A stretch of 33,995 nucleotides of DNA from an uncultured Spirochaetales bacterium (GCA_949300325.1 CASGDQ010000039.1:1-33995), one strand, 5' to 3'. Shown: positions 6,558 to 14,932, counted from the first letter of the stretch. Notes: generated by a model from the letters alone, not told the origin. A program made the numbers and translations.

Positions 6558-7460
6558 TTAAAGACTGTTTATATAATTGACGGCGTTGATTGCTGCGATT
6601 GCTCCGTCATTTACCGCGGTGGCAACCTGCCTGACTTGCTTCAGATTGACATCTCCTGCTGCAAACACGCCTTTTAATGAGGTTTGCATCTTCTCATCCG
6701 TTTTTATGTAGCCATCCGACTTCTCAACATCATAGGCAGAAGAATCGGGTAGGTTTCCCGCATAAATGAATAATCCTGAGCCTGGACAGCTTATCTCTTC
6801 TTTTTCACCTGTGATGACATTTTCAAGCTCAAGCGACTCTATTTTCGCCTTTCCATTTATTTTGCAGAGGCGGCGGTTCAAAAGAAGAGTGATGTTTTTG
6901 GTTTTTTCAACTTTTTCTTTGAATTCATTTATTGAACCGAGCTTATCCTCAAAATGGATTATGAACACATGCCTGACATGGTTTGCAAGAAAAAGAGCCT
7001 CTTTGACTGCTCCGTCCGCTCCTCCCAATACATAAACATCCTTGTTTTGGAAAAGTTCCCAGTCCCTTGCTGCATTTAGTGCTCCAAATTCTGCTTCCCC
7101 CGGTATGCCAAGACTTCTCTTCTTATTGCCAGAAGCAATGATTACGGCTTTTGCCGTATAGGACCCCTTGTCTGTTGAAACAATTTTCTCATTTTTTGAG
7201 AAATCAACAGAAACCGCTTTTTCAAAGCGTACAACAACTCCTGAGTCAAGCACCTGCTTTTCCATCCTCTTAGCAAAGCCGGCACCAGTCTCATTTTCAA
7301 CGATCCCAGTATAATGGGTAACTGTGGATACTTTTCCAATAAGACCTCCAAGCCTGTCTTTTTCAAGCAGCAGAGTTTTCATGCCTCTGCTTTTTGAATA
7401 GATTGCAGCGCTGATGCCCGCCGGGCCGCCGCCGATTATGATTATATCGAATGCTTCCAT
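6558..7460 (-). CDS. Thioredoxin-reductase-like FAD/NAD(P) oxidoreductase lacking CxxC
   Basis: The 300-residue protein has the low-molecular-weight thioredoxin reductase layout: FAD motif GGGPAG at 10-15, NAD(P) motif VLGGADGA at 144-151 and the C-terminal GVFAAGDV flavin contact. The redox dithiol, normally CATC just before the NAD(P) motif, is absent: residues 126-140 read GALNAARDWELFQNK. It therefore cannot reduce thioredoxin by the usual mechanism. It may pass electrons from NAD(P)H to a ferredoxin or other acceptor, like CxxC-less ferredoxin-NADP reductases. TAGGAGG upstream supports the ATG at 7460. It is divergent from a LysR gene that probably controls it. Confidence 0.85.
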   Translation of the reverse strand: MEAFDIIIIGGGPAGISAAIYSKSRGMKTLLLEKDRLGGLIGKVSTVTHYTGIVENETGAGFAKRMEKQVLDSGVVVRFEKAVSVDFSKNEKIVSTDKGSYTAKAVIIASGNKKRSLGIPGEAEFGALNAARDWELFQNKDVYVLGGADGAVKEALFLANHVRHVFIIHFEDKLGSINEFKEKVEKTKNITLLLNRRLCKINGKAKIESLELENVITGEKEEISCPGSGLFIYAGNLPDSSAYDVEKSDGYIKTDEKMQTSLKGVFAAGDVNLKQVRQVATAVNDGAIAAINAVNYINSL

Positions 7461-7493
7461 TCTATCCTCCTATCATCCGAAGAAAATATATAT

Positions 7494-7536
7494 TTTATAA
7501 TGAATAATGTAAATTTATACTTTATAATGTATACAT
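7494..7536. promoter_or_regulatory. Putative LysR operator/promoter between divergent genes
   Basis: The 87-bp gap between the two divergent starts holds a TATAC-N8-GTATA dyad (7516-7533) in the form expected of LysR boxes. It overlaps a TATAAT box at 7523-7528 and a perfect ATGTATACAT palindrome at 7527-7536. TTTATAATG occurs twice, at 7494 and 7521. Confidence 0.5.
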
Positions 7537-7547
7537 AAGGAATTCTT

Positions 7548-8432
7548 ATGATTGATTATCGTGTCAAATCTTTTTTAGAAGCCGCAAAGAATTTGAATTT
7601 TTCAAAAGCTTCCTCCATTTTGAATCTTACGCAGCCAGCTGTCAGCCAACATATCAAAAGCCTGGAAACAGAGTACGGTGTGAAGCTTTTTTCGCATGAC
7701 GGGAAAAAAACATCTTTAACTGAGCAAGGAAAGCTTTTCTATGCTGCCGCATCGAGGATGGCAAGCGATGACGAGCAGCTGAGGATCCAGCTCTTTCAGC
7801 AGGAAAAAGCCTTCCTTCGTTTTGGAGCGACCTTGACTGTGGGAGAATATGTGATGCCTGAAATACTTTGCGGCATGATAGGAGAGAATCCTGATCTGAA
7901 AATCAGCATGCTGGTGGAAAATACTGATATGCTTTTGGACGCACTAAAATTTGGAAAGATCGATTTTGCAATCGTTGAAGGCTTTTTTGACGATAGGAGG
8001 TTTGTATCGCAGAAATTTGCATCGGTGCGCTATGTTCCTGTGGCAAAAAAGGGGAGTGTGAAAGGCAAAACGGCTTTCAAGGATCTATTTGAGCATATGC
8101 TGATCATAAGGGAAAAGGGCTCGGGAACCAGGGATGTATTGGAAAGATATCTTGCAGAGCAAAACAAAAGCATATCGGATTTCAAAGACGTTTATGAAAT
8201 TGGTAATTTGAATGCGATTGTGAAGATGGTTGAAAATGGCTTAGGGATTTCATTCATGTATGAGCCTGTAGTAGAAGAAGGCTGCAAGAATGGACTATTA
8301 GAGATCATTGATGTAAAAGATTTCAATATCAAACATGATTTTTCATTCATTTGGAATAAAAACAGCATTTTTGAAAAAAGAAATCGAGAAATATATGAGA
8401 TGATGACGTTCTACTCCCACCTAGGATTATGA
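7548..8432 (+). CDS. LysR-family transcriptional regulator
   Basis: This 294-residue regulator has an N-terminal winged helix-turn-helix (LNFSKASSILNLTQPAVSQH, residues about 16-35) and a two-lobed periplasmic-binding-like effector domain. The ATG at 7548 has AAGGA six bases upstream. LysR regulators often control a divergent neighbour and themselves; here the neighbour is the CxxC-less flavoprotein, so a redox- or metabolite-responsive role is plausible. The 3' end overlaps the convergent metallophosphoesterase gene by 22 nt, an arrangement that allows antisense interference. The inducer is unknown. Confidence 0.93.
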   Translation: MIDYRVKSFLEAAKNLNFSKASSILNLTQPAVSQHIKSLETEYGVKLFSHDGKKTSLTEQGKLFYAAASRMASDDEQLRIQLFQQEKAFLRFGATLTVGEYVMPEILCGMIGENPDLKISMLVENTDMLLDALKFGKIDFAIVEGFFDDRRFVSQKFASVRYVPVAKKGSVKGKTAFKDLFEHMLIIREKGSGTRDVLERYLAEQNKSISDFKDVYEIGNLNAIVKMVENGLGISFMYEPVVEEGCKNGLLEIIDVKDFNIKHDFSFIWNKNSIFEKRNREIYEMMTFYSHLGL

Positions 8433-9193
8433 CCAGGATAAAGCTCTTCGGCGCTCCTGCTTTGCCAGTAGTCCAAACTATCCATGTCAAGGATAGTCAG
8501 CCGTCCTCCGTAACCGGTTTTCGTATCAACGTTCACTAAATCATATTTACTGTTTACAAAAGGAATTCCCTCAAGAACAGGGGTATGCCCTACAAAGAAT
8601 CTCATCTTTGGCTCAAAAGGCTGCATAAGAGGTTTCATTCCATGTACATAGTCGAGTGCAGAGTAATAATAATCCCGTGACCAGACTGCTGATATTTCTG
8701 GAATCTTCTTATAGTCTGAAACCTCCGAAGCCGTCCTTTCATAGAGATTCCTTTTCATTTTTGACAGCAGAAGAAGACTATCGAGGGTTGTGGATATGGA
8801 CGGACCTGCATGCATCAGGCAAAAAGAATTTTCTACTCTGACATACGGCCATGTTGCAAGATATTCAGCGTAATCGCGAAAACCTTCGCGCGTCAGGCCG
8901 GATTTTTTAAATGATGCGACGCTATGGTTTCCTCCCTGCTCAAGCCATGTTGGATAAGAAACTCCGTATGCCAGATAATTTTGCAGCCATATGTCATGAT
9001 TGCCTATCACCGGATGAAAATTTTTCAACTGCCGGAAAAAGCGCAAGCACTCGAACACATCTGGATATCCGTCTGCAACATCGCCCGTAAAATAAAGATG
9101 ATCTTTTCCGAATTCGAACCTGCACGTTTCAAGGACATCCATAAGACATCTGTATGCGCCATGCAGGTCCCCGATCAAAAGGCGTCTTGACAT
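8411..9193 (-). CDS. Calcineurin-type metallophosphoesterase
   Basis: The 260-residue protein has the three metal-binding blocks in order: GDLHG (8-12), GDVADG (37-42) and GNHD (64-67), with later GHTPV supplying another ligand. This is the layout of PP1/2A-like protein phosphatases and ApaH/PrpE-type dinucleoside-polyphosphate hydrolases. GDVADG in place of the usual GDxVDRG loses the conserved arginine and points away from a classical Ser/Thr phosphatase. The substrate is not readable. The start lacks a strong ribosome site, but its motif lies eight residues in, as in the family. It is convergent with LysR (22-nt overlap). Confidence 0.85.
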   Translation of the reverse strand: MSRRLLIGDLHGAYRCLMDVLETCRFEFGKDHLYFTGDVADGYPDVFECLRFFRQLKNFHPVIGNHDIWLQNYLAYGVSYPTWLEQGGNHSVASFKKSGLTREGFRDYAEYLATWPYVRVENSFCLMHAGPSISTTLDSLLLLSKMKRNLYERTASEVSDYKKIPEISAVWSRDYYYSALDYVHGMKPLMQPFEPKMRFFVGHTPVLEGIPFVNSKYDLVNVDTKTGYGGRLTILDMDSLDYWQSRSAEELYPGHNPRWE

Positions 9194-9313
9194 GGAACAA
9201 GGATATCCTATTAAAAACCATATTGCAAACGAAAGAAAATGATTTGGTTGTACAGCTCTTTCATACGTGCGATAATTGTTGAAGTTGCTGTATCACATAT
9301 CAAGGAGGTCGAC

Positions 9314-10702
9314 GTGTCGAACCAGAAGCAGAGGGAATCCCTTTCTTCCAGACTTGGATTCATTCTTCTTTCCGCAGGCTGCGCCATCGGGCTAGGAAAT
9401 GTATGGAGGTTCCCTTATATAACAGGAAAATATGGCGGGGCCGTCTTCGTACTGATTTATCTGATGTTTCTTGTGATCTTAGGCCTGCCTGTCATGGTCA
9501 TGGAATTTTCTATCGGAAGAGCAGGCAGGAAAAATATTGCTGGTGCATTGAAGACGCTTGAGCCGGATAAAAGCAGATGGCATTGCTATGGTTATGTGGC
9601 GGTCGCCGGCAATTATCTGTTAATGATGTTTTACACAGTCATCACAGGCTGGCTGCTTTATTACTTCATTTCCTCTTTTACCGGCGCCTTCAACAATCTT
9701 GACAGCAACGCTGTCTCAGCGTTTTTTTCTTCTGTACAGGCCCAACCGACATTGCAGATCGGGTTTGCCTGGCTTGCAATCCTCCTCGGTTTCATGATAT
9801 GTGGGATAGGTTTGCAGAAAGGGGTGGAGAAGGTCACCAAGATAATGATGATCCTGCTTCTTGTGATCATGTTTGCTCTTGCCGTAAATTCAATACTGAT
9901 TCCTGGTTCATCAAAGGGGCTGAGCTTTTATCTTCTTCCAGATTTTTCCAAGGTTTTTGAATATGGTATAGGAGAGGTTGTCTTTAATGCGATGAGCCAG
10001 GCGTTCTTCACTCTCAGCATCGGAATGGGAGGAATGGCCATATTCGGCTCATATATAGATAAGAAACAGTCCCTTACTGGAGAGTCTGTAAGGGTGATCG
10101 CATTGGACACGTTTGTTGCAATAATGAGCGGGCTGATAATCTTTCCGGCATGTTTTTCCTATGGCGTCAATCCTGATTCGGGGCCTGGACTTCTGTTTGT
10201 GACTCTTCCGAACATTTTCAATAAGATGCCTCTTGGGATTTTGTGGGGCAGCCTGTTCTTCCTTTTCATGAGTTTTGCAGCGATGACCACGCTTGTTGCA
10301 GTTTTTGAAAACATCATTTCATATTGGATGGATGAAAAGCATTGGACAAGGAGAAAGGCCACATGGGTAAACTGTATTGCCATAATGATCCTTTGTCTTC
10401 CGTGTGTTTTTGGTTTCAACATCCTTTCTGGCTTTACTCCGCTGGGGCAGGGTACTTCGGTATTGGATCTTGAGGATTTTCTGATATCAAGCACCATAAT
10501 GCCTTTGGGCTCGCTTATTCTTGTGATCTTCTGCAGCAGCAAAAAAGGTTGGGGCTGGAAGAATTTTTTGAAGGAGGCAGACGAGGGGGATGGTCTGAAG
10601 TTTCCTTCTTGGGCAAGATTTTATGTAAAATGGATACTCCCTTTGATAATTCTTGTCGTATTCATAAAAGGCTATTTTGATACTTTCTCTAAATTGTTTT
10701 AG
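9314..10702 (+). CDS. Neurotransmitter:sodium symporter family (NSS/SNF) transporter
   Basis: A Na+-coupled amino-acid transporter of 462 residues with eleven to twelve membrane segments. The first helix carries the family hallmark AGCAIGLGNVWRFPY with the unwound substrate and sodium site, followed by GGAVFVLIYL. I chose the GTG at 9314 because AAGGAGG lies five bases upstream; the longer frame from 9239 would add 25 residues with no family counterpart. Bacterial members take up tryptophan, tyrosine, leucine or similar amino acids. The next gene encodes an amino-acid binding protein but has its own promoter. Confidence 0.92.
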   Translation: MSNQKQRESLSSRLGFILLSAGCAIGLGNVWRFPYITGKYGGAVFVLIYLMFLVILGLPVMVMEFSIGRAGRKNIAGALKTLEPDKSRWHCYGYVAVAGNYLLMMFYTVITGWLLYYFISSFTGAFNNLDSNAVSAFFSSVQAQPTLQIGFAWLAILLGFMICGIGLQKGVEKVTKIMMILLLVIMFALAVNSILIPGSSKGLSFYLLPDFSKVFEYGIGEVVFNAMSQAFFTLSIGMGGMAIFGSYIDKKQSLTGESVRVIALDTFVAIMSGLIIFPACFSYGVNPDSGPGLLFVTLPNIFNKMPLGILWGSLFFLFMSFAAMTTLVAVFENIISYWMDEKHWTRRKATWVNCIAIMILCLPCVFGFNILSGFTPLGQGTSVLDLEDFLISSTIMPLGSLILVIFCSSKKGWGWKNFLKEADEGDGLKFPSWARFYVKWILPLIILVVFIKGYFDTFSKLF

Positions 10703-10710
10703 AAAGAATT

Positions 10711-10735
10711 ATGCAAATTCTTGCATATTTATGCA
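10711..10735. promoter_or_regulatory. TGCA dyad array, ARG-box-like operator candidate
   Basis: TGCA recurs at 10712, 10722 and 10732, exactly one helical turn apart. The units build two overlapping dyads: ATGCAA-N4-TTGCAT (10711-10726) and TGCAT-ATTT-ATGCA (10722-10735). The second has the 5-4-5 geometry of an ArgR box. The array ends 9 bp before the -35 box of the binding-protein gene. An AAGAATT/AATTCTT stem also overlaps it and may be a weak terminator of the NSS gene. Confidence 0.5.
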
Positions 10736-10743
10736 TAAAATTC

Positions 10744-10772
10744 TTGACTAAAATTGGATAAATTTGCATTAT
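10744..10772 (+). promoter_or_regulatory. Sigma-70-type promoter of the amino-acid binding protein
   Basis: TTGACT (10744-10749) and CATTAT (10767-10772) are separated by exactly 17 bp. The gene start lies 32 nt after the -10 box. Confidence 0.7.
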
Positions 10773-10804
10773 GGCAATATCTTTTTTTTAATGAGGGTGA
10801 GAAA

Positions 10805-11563
10805 ATGAAAAAATTAATTGCCATATTCCTGGTTCTTGTTGCTGCATTCTCTATTTTTGCAGGAGGTGCAAAGGAAGAGGGGGCTAAAAAATACGTTTTT
10901 GCGCAGGATTGCACATGGCCTCCGCTCGAATATGTGGACGAGAGTGGAAAAATCGTAGGATTTGAAGTCGATATCATAAGCGAAATGAGCAAGCTTACAG
11001 GCATTGAGATGGAATCGAGGAATACCGGTTGGGATGGCATATTCGCAGGCCTTGTCAACGGCTCTTATGATGCTGTGGCCTCCGGTGTCACCATTACGGA
11101 AGAAAGGAAAATGACTCTTGATTTTACCGATCCGATTCTTGAGGTCGTGCAGTCAATAATCGTCAGGGCAGGGGATGAGGACAAGGTCAATTCCTTTGAA
11201 ACCCTTTCCGGCAGCAAGGTAGGTGTGCAGATCGGTACTACTGGTCATTTTGTTGCGGAAACCGCTCCTGGAATCATCCTTTCTGTATATGATGAAATCC
11301 CCCTTGCGGTGGAAGACCTTTTGAACGGCAATGTGGATGCGGTCGTCTGTGATTCTCTTATCGCCGCCGATTTCGTGCTTGCAAACGAGAATTATGCCGG
11401 CAAGCTCTCTATAAGCGGGAATGCCTCAGACGAGGTTGAACAGATTGCAATGTGCGTCAAGAAAGGCAACACAGAACTTCTGGAAATCATAAATTCTTCT
11501 TTAAAAACTCTGGAAGAAAATGGAACTATTGATGCTCTGAAAGAAAAATATAATATCATCTGA
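10805..11563 (+). CDS. Amino-acid ABC transporter substrate-binding protein (SBP_bac_3)
   Basis: The 252-residue protein begins with a signal peptide (KK then a hydrophobic run to SIFA, residues 1-18). The mature start GGAKEE is typical of spirochaetal binding proteins and has no lipobox cysteine. The body fits bacterial extracellular solute-binding family 3: WPPLEYVDESGKIVGFEVDI, then SGVTITEERK and later DAVVCDSLIA. The family binds polar or basic amino acids. The ATG at 10805 has GAGGGTG upstream. No permease or ATPase follows; a terminator comes 19 nt after the stop, so the membrane partners must be encoded elsewhere. The upstream ARG-box-like array hints at regulation by amino-acid supply. 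Confidence 0.9.
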   Translation: MKKLIAIFLVLVAAFSIFAGGAKEEGAKKYVFAQDCTWPPLEYVDESGKIVGFEVDIISEMSKLTGIEMESRNTGWDGIFAGLVNGSYDAVASGVTITEERKMTLDFTDPILEVVQSIIVRAGDEDKVNSFETLSGSKVGVQIGTTGHFVAETAPGIILSVYDEIPLAVEDLLNGNVDAVVCDSLIAADFVLANENYAGKLSISGNASDEVEQIAMCVKKGNTELLEIINSSLKTLEENGTIDALKEKYNII

Positions 11564-11582
11564 TTTTTGGGTCATGAGGCGT

Positions 11583-11611
11583 ATGGCTGCTGTTCGGCAG
11601 CCATTTTTTTT
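11583..11611 (+). terminator. Rho-independent terminator
   Basis: An 8-bp stem ATGGCTGC/GCAGCCAT with loop TGTTCG is followed directly by seven or more T residues. It ends the binding-protein transcript. Confidence 0.92.
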
Positions 11612-11634
11612 GCACAATGCCTTTTCTTCTTGGG

Positions 11635-11640
11635 TATAAT
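11635..11640 (+). promoter_or_regulatory. -10 box just ahead of the Memo gene
   Basis: A perfect TATAAT lies only 8 nt before the ATG at 11649, with no ribosome site between. No good -35 is seen (TTGCAC at 19 bp is weak). Transcription would begin at or next to the start codon. Confidence 0.5.
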
Positions 11641-11648
11641 ATAAAAAT

Positions 11649-12452
11649 ATGGAAAGAAAAGCGAAATTTGCCGGCTTTTGGTATCCTTCGGATATAAAGG
11701 AGCTGGATGCCATAATCAATTTTGAATCCAACAAAGATGGTGCAGGGCTCAGGTATGCGGTTTTACCCCATGCCGGGCTTTATTACAGCGGAAATCTGAT
11801 CAATGAGTTTTTTTCACGTTTGGATAAAGATGTGGACCATGTTCTTATTCTTTCTCCTTCCCATTACCATTATCTTACGCCGGGGGTTTTCACAACCTCT
11901 TTATTCACATCTTCTGCCACTCCATACGGAAGCATAGAAACCAAGCCTTTTGATTTAAAGCCAAATGAGATTAATGATCGGGCCATCAATGATGAGCATG
12001 CTGTGGAGATGTTTCTTCCTTTTATAAAAAAACATGGCGGCCTTAGTGTTTCTTATGCTCTCATCAGCCATGTCAGAGATTATGGCGAGATAGATTTTTT
12101 GGCAGCAAGGCTTTTTGAATATCTTGATGACAGGACAGCAGTAGTAGCTTCAAGCGATTTCACGCATTATGGAAAGCGTTTTTCTTATGAGCCTTATGGC
12201 CCATATGCCGTCGGCAAGGTCGTGGAGCAAGACCTAATATGTGCAGGTCTTCTGGCACAAGGCAGGAGTGAAGAAGCATTTTCCCGTTATCATGAATCAA
12301 CCATCTGCGGGCTTGTTCCGGCCCTTATCCTTTCCCGTTTTGCAAGTTTGAAGAAAGCCGTTGGCATGGTAGGACCCCATTGCACAAGTTTAGATAAAGG
12401 CGGAGAGGAGGATGATTTCGTATCATATTGTGATGTTTTCTGGAGGAAATGA
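11649..12452 (+). CDS. amrB: AmmeMemoRadiSam system protein B (Memo-like)
   Basis: This 267-residue protein is a Memo homologue, a fold related to extradiol dioxygenases. It has the family's histidine-rich blocks: LPHAGLYYSG (His41), LSPSHYHY (His72), DEHAVEMFLPF (His117), the SSDFTHYG segment and a C-terminal GPHCTS. Human MEMO1 uses such residues to bind copper or iron. In bacteria Memo is found with AMMECR1 and a radical SAM enzyme, as here; the shared reaction is not established. It is the first gene of the three-gene operon, with overlapping or nearly overlapping junctions. A TATAAT 8 nt before the ATG and the missing ribosome site suggest a leaderless transcript. Confidence 0.92.
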   Translation: MERKAKFAGFWYPSDIKELDAIINFESNKDGAGLRYAVLPHAGLYYSGNLINEFFSRLDKDVDHVLILSPSHYHYLTPGVFTTSLFTSSATPYGSIETKPFDLKPNEINDRAINDEHAVEMFLPFIKKHGGLSVSYALISHVRDYGEIDFLAARLFEYLDDRTAVVASSDFTHYGKRFSYEPYGPYAVGKVVEQDLICAGLLAQGRSEEAFSRYHESTICGLVPALILSRFASLKKAVGMVGPHCTSLDKGGEEDDFVSYCDVFWRK

Positions 12453-12454
12453 GC

Positions 12455-12976
12455 ATGGATAGGAATTTGCAGGCAGAGCTTCTTGCTTTGGCAAGAAAAT
12501 CAATTGAAAGCTATTTTGATGGAACAGAATTGCTTTTGCCCGATACCGATCTCAGGCGCGGAGCTTTTGTCACATTGAGAAAGAATGGGGATCTCAGAGG
12601 CTGTATCGGTTATCTTGAGCCTGTTGCCCCTCTTTACAGGCAGATATTCATGCTTGCAAGGGATGCAGCTTTCAATGACATCCGTTTCAATCCCCTGACA
12701 AAGGATGAGCTGGCATCCTGTAAGATAGAAATCTCTATACTGACACCTCCTGTTTTTATTCTGAGTCTAGAAGATTTCATTTTGTCAAAGCACGGGATTG
12801 TGATGGAAAAAGGAGGAAGGCGGGCGGTCTTTCTTCCTCAGGTTGCTGAGGAGACCGGATGGTCCAAAAGCGAGCTGCTTTCAGCTTTGAGCAGGAAAGC
12901 CGGTCTTTTCAGCGATGCTTGGAAAGCTCCTGATGCCTCATTTAAGGTATTTGAAGTGGAGTCCTTTGAAGAATGA
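12455..12976 (+). CDS. amrA: AmmeMemoRadiSam system protein A (AMMECR1 domain)
   Basis: An AMMECR1-domain protein of 173 residues. The invariant LRGCIG motif follows RRGAFVTLRKNGD near residue 40, and the domain continues through ARDAAFNDIRFNPLTKDEL and the EISILTPP strand. Its molecular activity is unknown; structural work has suggested a nucleic-acid- or small-molecule-binding role. I prefer ATG 12455, which has GGAGG at 8 nt. ATG 12449, overlapping the Memo stop as ATGA, is also possible but would leave only 2 nt after the ribosome site. It is the middle gene of the operon. Confidence 0.9.
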   Translation: MDRNLQAELLALARKSIESYFDGTELLLPDTDLRRGAFVTLRKNGDLRGCIGYLEPVAPLYRQIFMLARDAAFNDIRFNPLTKDELASCKIEISILTPPVFILSLEDFILSKHGIVMEKGGRRAVFLPQVAEETGWSKSELLSALSRKAGLFSDAWKAPDASFKVFEVESFEE

Positions 12977-13887
12977 GATGCGATTTCTGCTATAGGCTGT
13001 GCGAAATTCCGGAAGGAGGGATGGGGTTCTGTAAAAGCCGTATCAATGATTGCGGTACTATCAAGGACCGATGCTATGGAGGGCTGGTCTCCATTGCTGT
13101 AGATCCTGTCGAAAAAAAGCCGCTTTACCATTTCTTGCCAAAATCCTTTACTCTTTCCATAGCCATGCAGGGGTGCAATTTCACTTGTGATTTTTGTCAG
13201 AATTATGAGATATCCCAACGCTATTTCATGAAAGATGCGGTCGATCCAGATTCCATAGTAGGCTATGCCTCTGCTTATAACTGTCCCTCTATAAGCTACA
13301 CTTATTCTGAACCTATTGTATGGCAGGATTATATGCTTGATGTTGCAAAGCTTGCACATAAACGGAATATAAAGAACATAATGGTTACCAATGGCAGCTT
13401 TTCCGAGACCTCCCTGGAAAGGATCCTGCCGTATATCGATGCATATAATGTGGATCTGAAAGGCGATGAGGACTTTTATAGATGTATTTGCCATTCTTCC
13501 TTTTTTCCTGTCCTTTCTTCGATAAGGAGGATTTCGGAATATGGGGCGCATCTGGAAGTTACGACCATGGTGATAGAAGGCATCCATGATGAATCCATGA
13601 TACGTTATTTGGGCAGCTGCCTATCATCATGCAATGTCAAGGTATGGCATCTGTCAAGGTTTTTCCCAATGTATTTGATGAGCGATAGGAGACCGACAAG
13701 CGAGACCTTTTTGAAAAGGATGCTTAAAATTGCCTTTGAATCCGCAGTCCCTTATGTATACCCTGGAAACAGCGGCCTAGATTCTTTTGCAAGATGTCCC
13801 CGCTGCTCCTGCCGCATTGAAAAGCCAAAAGCAGACGGGCTATGCCCTTCCTGCGGGGAGAAACTTTACGGAGTGTATCAGATCTAG
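12973..13887 (+). CDS. amrS: AmmeMemoRadiSam system radical SAM enzyme
   Basis: This 304-residue radical SAM protein belongs to the type related to pyruvate-formate-lyase activators. The cluster motif CxxxCxxC is at C68, C72 and C75 (GCNFTCDFCQN). An N-terminal cysteine-rich block (CDFCYRLC...GFC) and a C-terminal zinc ribbon (CPRC...CPSCG) flank the barrel. It is expected to cleave S-adenosylmethionine to form a radical that modifies a protein, RNA or cofactor; the target is unknown. The start overlaps the AMMECR1 stop as ATGA, implying coupled translation. A transporter gene follows within 62 nt. Confidence 0.92.
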   Translation: MRCDFCYRLCEIPEGGMGFCKSRINDCGTIKDRCYGGLVSIAVDPVEKKPLYHFLPKSFTLSIAMQGCNFTCDFCQNYEISQRYFMKDAVDPDSIVGYASAYNCPSISYTYSEPIVWQDYMLDVAKLAHKRNIKNIMVTNGSFSETSLERILPYIDAYNVDLKGDEDFYRCICHSSFFPVLSSIRRISEYGAHLEVTTMVIEGIHDESMIRYLGSCLSSCNVKVWHLSRFFPMYLMSDRRPTSETFLKRMLKIAFESAVPYVYPGNSGLDSFARCPRCSCRIEKPKADGLCPSCGEKLYGVYQI

Positions 13888-13948
13888 CCCCTTTCAAGAA
13901 AATGCTGATTGTTGTATCCTCTTTCAGGATTCTTATCGGGAGGACGAT

Positions 13949-14848
13949 GTGGATACGGATAAAAAGCTTCTAAAAGGACATCTTGCGGCAATTTCCACCG
14001 TGTTTTTATGGGGTACGACATTCATTTCCACAAAGGTCCTTCTTAAAGATTTTTCTCCCGCAGCAATCCTTGTCATCCGGTTCATGATAGGTTATCTGGC
14101 TCTTTTGGCTTTCAACCATAGGATAATTCCAATGCAATCCTTTAAAAGGGAGATCATATTTGCCTCTGCAGGACTTACCGGAGTATGCCTTTATTACCTT
14201 CTGGAGAATATTGCGCTGACTTATACCCAGGCTGCGAACGTGTCTGTCGTGGTATCATCTGCGCCTCTTTTCACATTTCTCCTTTCATATTTTCTTTCAA
14301 AAGGTCATGAGAAGGTCAGGCTATCCTTCATTATCGGCTTCATCCTTGCTCTTTTGGGTATTGCTTTTATAAGCTTTGCAGGCTCATCGTTCCAGTTGAA
14401 TCCATTTGGAGATTTTCTTTCCTTGCTTGCCGCAGCGGTGTGGGCATTTTATGCAGTATTGACAAAAAAGATCGCCTCATTCGGATTTGATGTCATTCAA
14501 ACAACCAGACGGGTTTTCTTTTATGGAATCATTTTTATAATTCCGTCCTCATTATTCTTGGGGTTTGAAGCAAGCTTAGCCTCATTCTTAAACCCTGTTA
14601 ATCTCTTGAATTTCCTATATCTGGGAATCGGCGCGTCCGCAGCATGCTTCGCAATTTGGAATTATTCGGTTGCGATTCTTGGCCCGGTCAAAACAAGCGT
14701 CTACATTTATGCCATTCCTTTGGTCACAGTTATTTTCTCGGTGTTTCTGCTTGATGAGAAGATCAACCTGCTATCTGCCTTTGGCATGTTTCTTGCGCTC
14801 TTGGGATTGTTTTTATCCAATGGCGGCGGCACAGAAGAAAAATCATGA
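13949..14848 (+). CDS. EamA/DMT-family permease
   Basis: A drug/metabolite transporter superfamily protein of 299 residues with ten membrane helices in two EamA repeats. The repeats begin at AISTVFLWGTTFISTKVLL and at the LSLLAAAVWAFYAVLTKKIA segment. The GTG at 13949 is preceded by GGGAGG at 5 nt; the longer open frame overlaps the radical SAM gene and has no family counterpart. DMT proteins export or import amino acids, nucleobases or other metabolites; the substrate is unknown. It lies 61 nt after the AmmeMemoRadiSam operon on the same strand with no terminator between, so co-transcription is possible. Confidence 0.87.
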   Translation: MDTDKKLLKGHLAAISTVFLWGTTFISTKVLLKDFSPAAILVIRFMIGYLALLAFNHRIIPMQSFKREIIFASAGLTGVCLYYLLENIALTYTQAANVSVVVSSAPLFTFLLSYFLSKGHEKVRLSFIIGFILALLGIAFISFAGSSFQLNPFGDFLSLLAAAVWAFYAVLTKKIASFGFDVIQTTRRVFFYGIIFIIPSSLFLGFEASLASFLNPVNLLNFLYLGIGASAACFAIWNYSVAILGPVKTSVYIYAIPLVTVIFSVFLLDEKINLLSAFGMFLALLGLFLSNGGGTEEKS

Positions 14849-14932
14849 ACAAGCATCTTTATCTCTTTATGCATCTTTAATTACAAATACAATACCTGTA
14901 TACTGAGCAAAATTCAAAAAAGAGGGTTTACA

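Noticed and set aside
12838..13587. A 249-codon minus-strand frame over the AMMECR1 and radical SAM genes
   Set aside because: It is the antisense of two well-conserved genes and has no recognisable domain.
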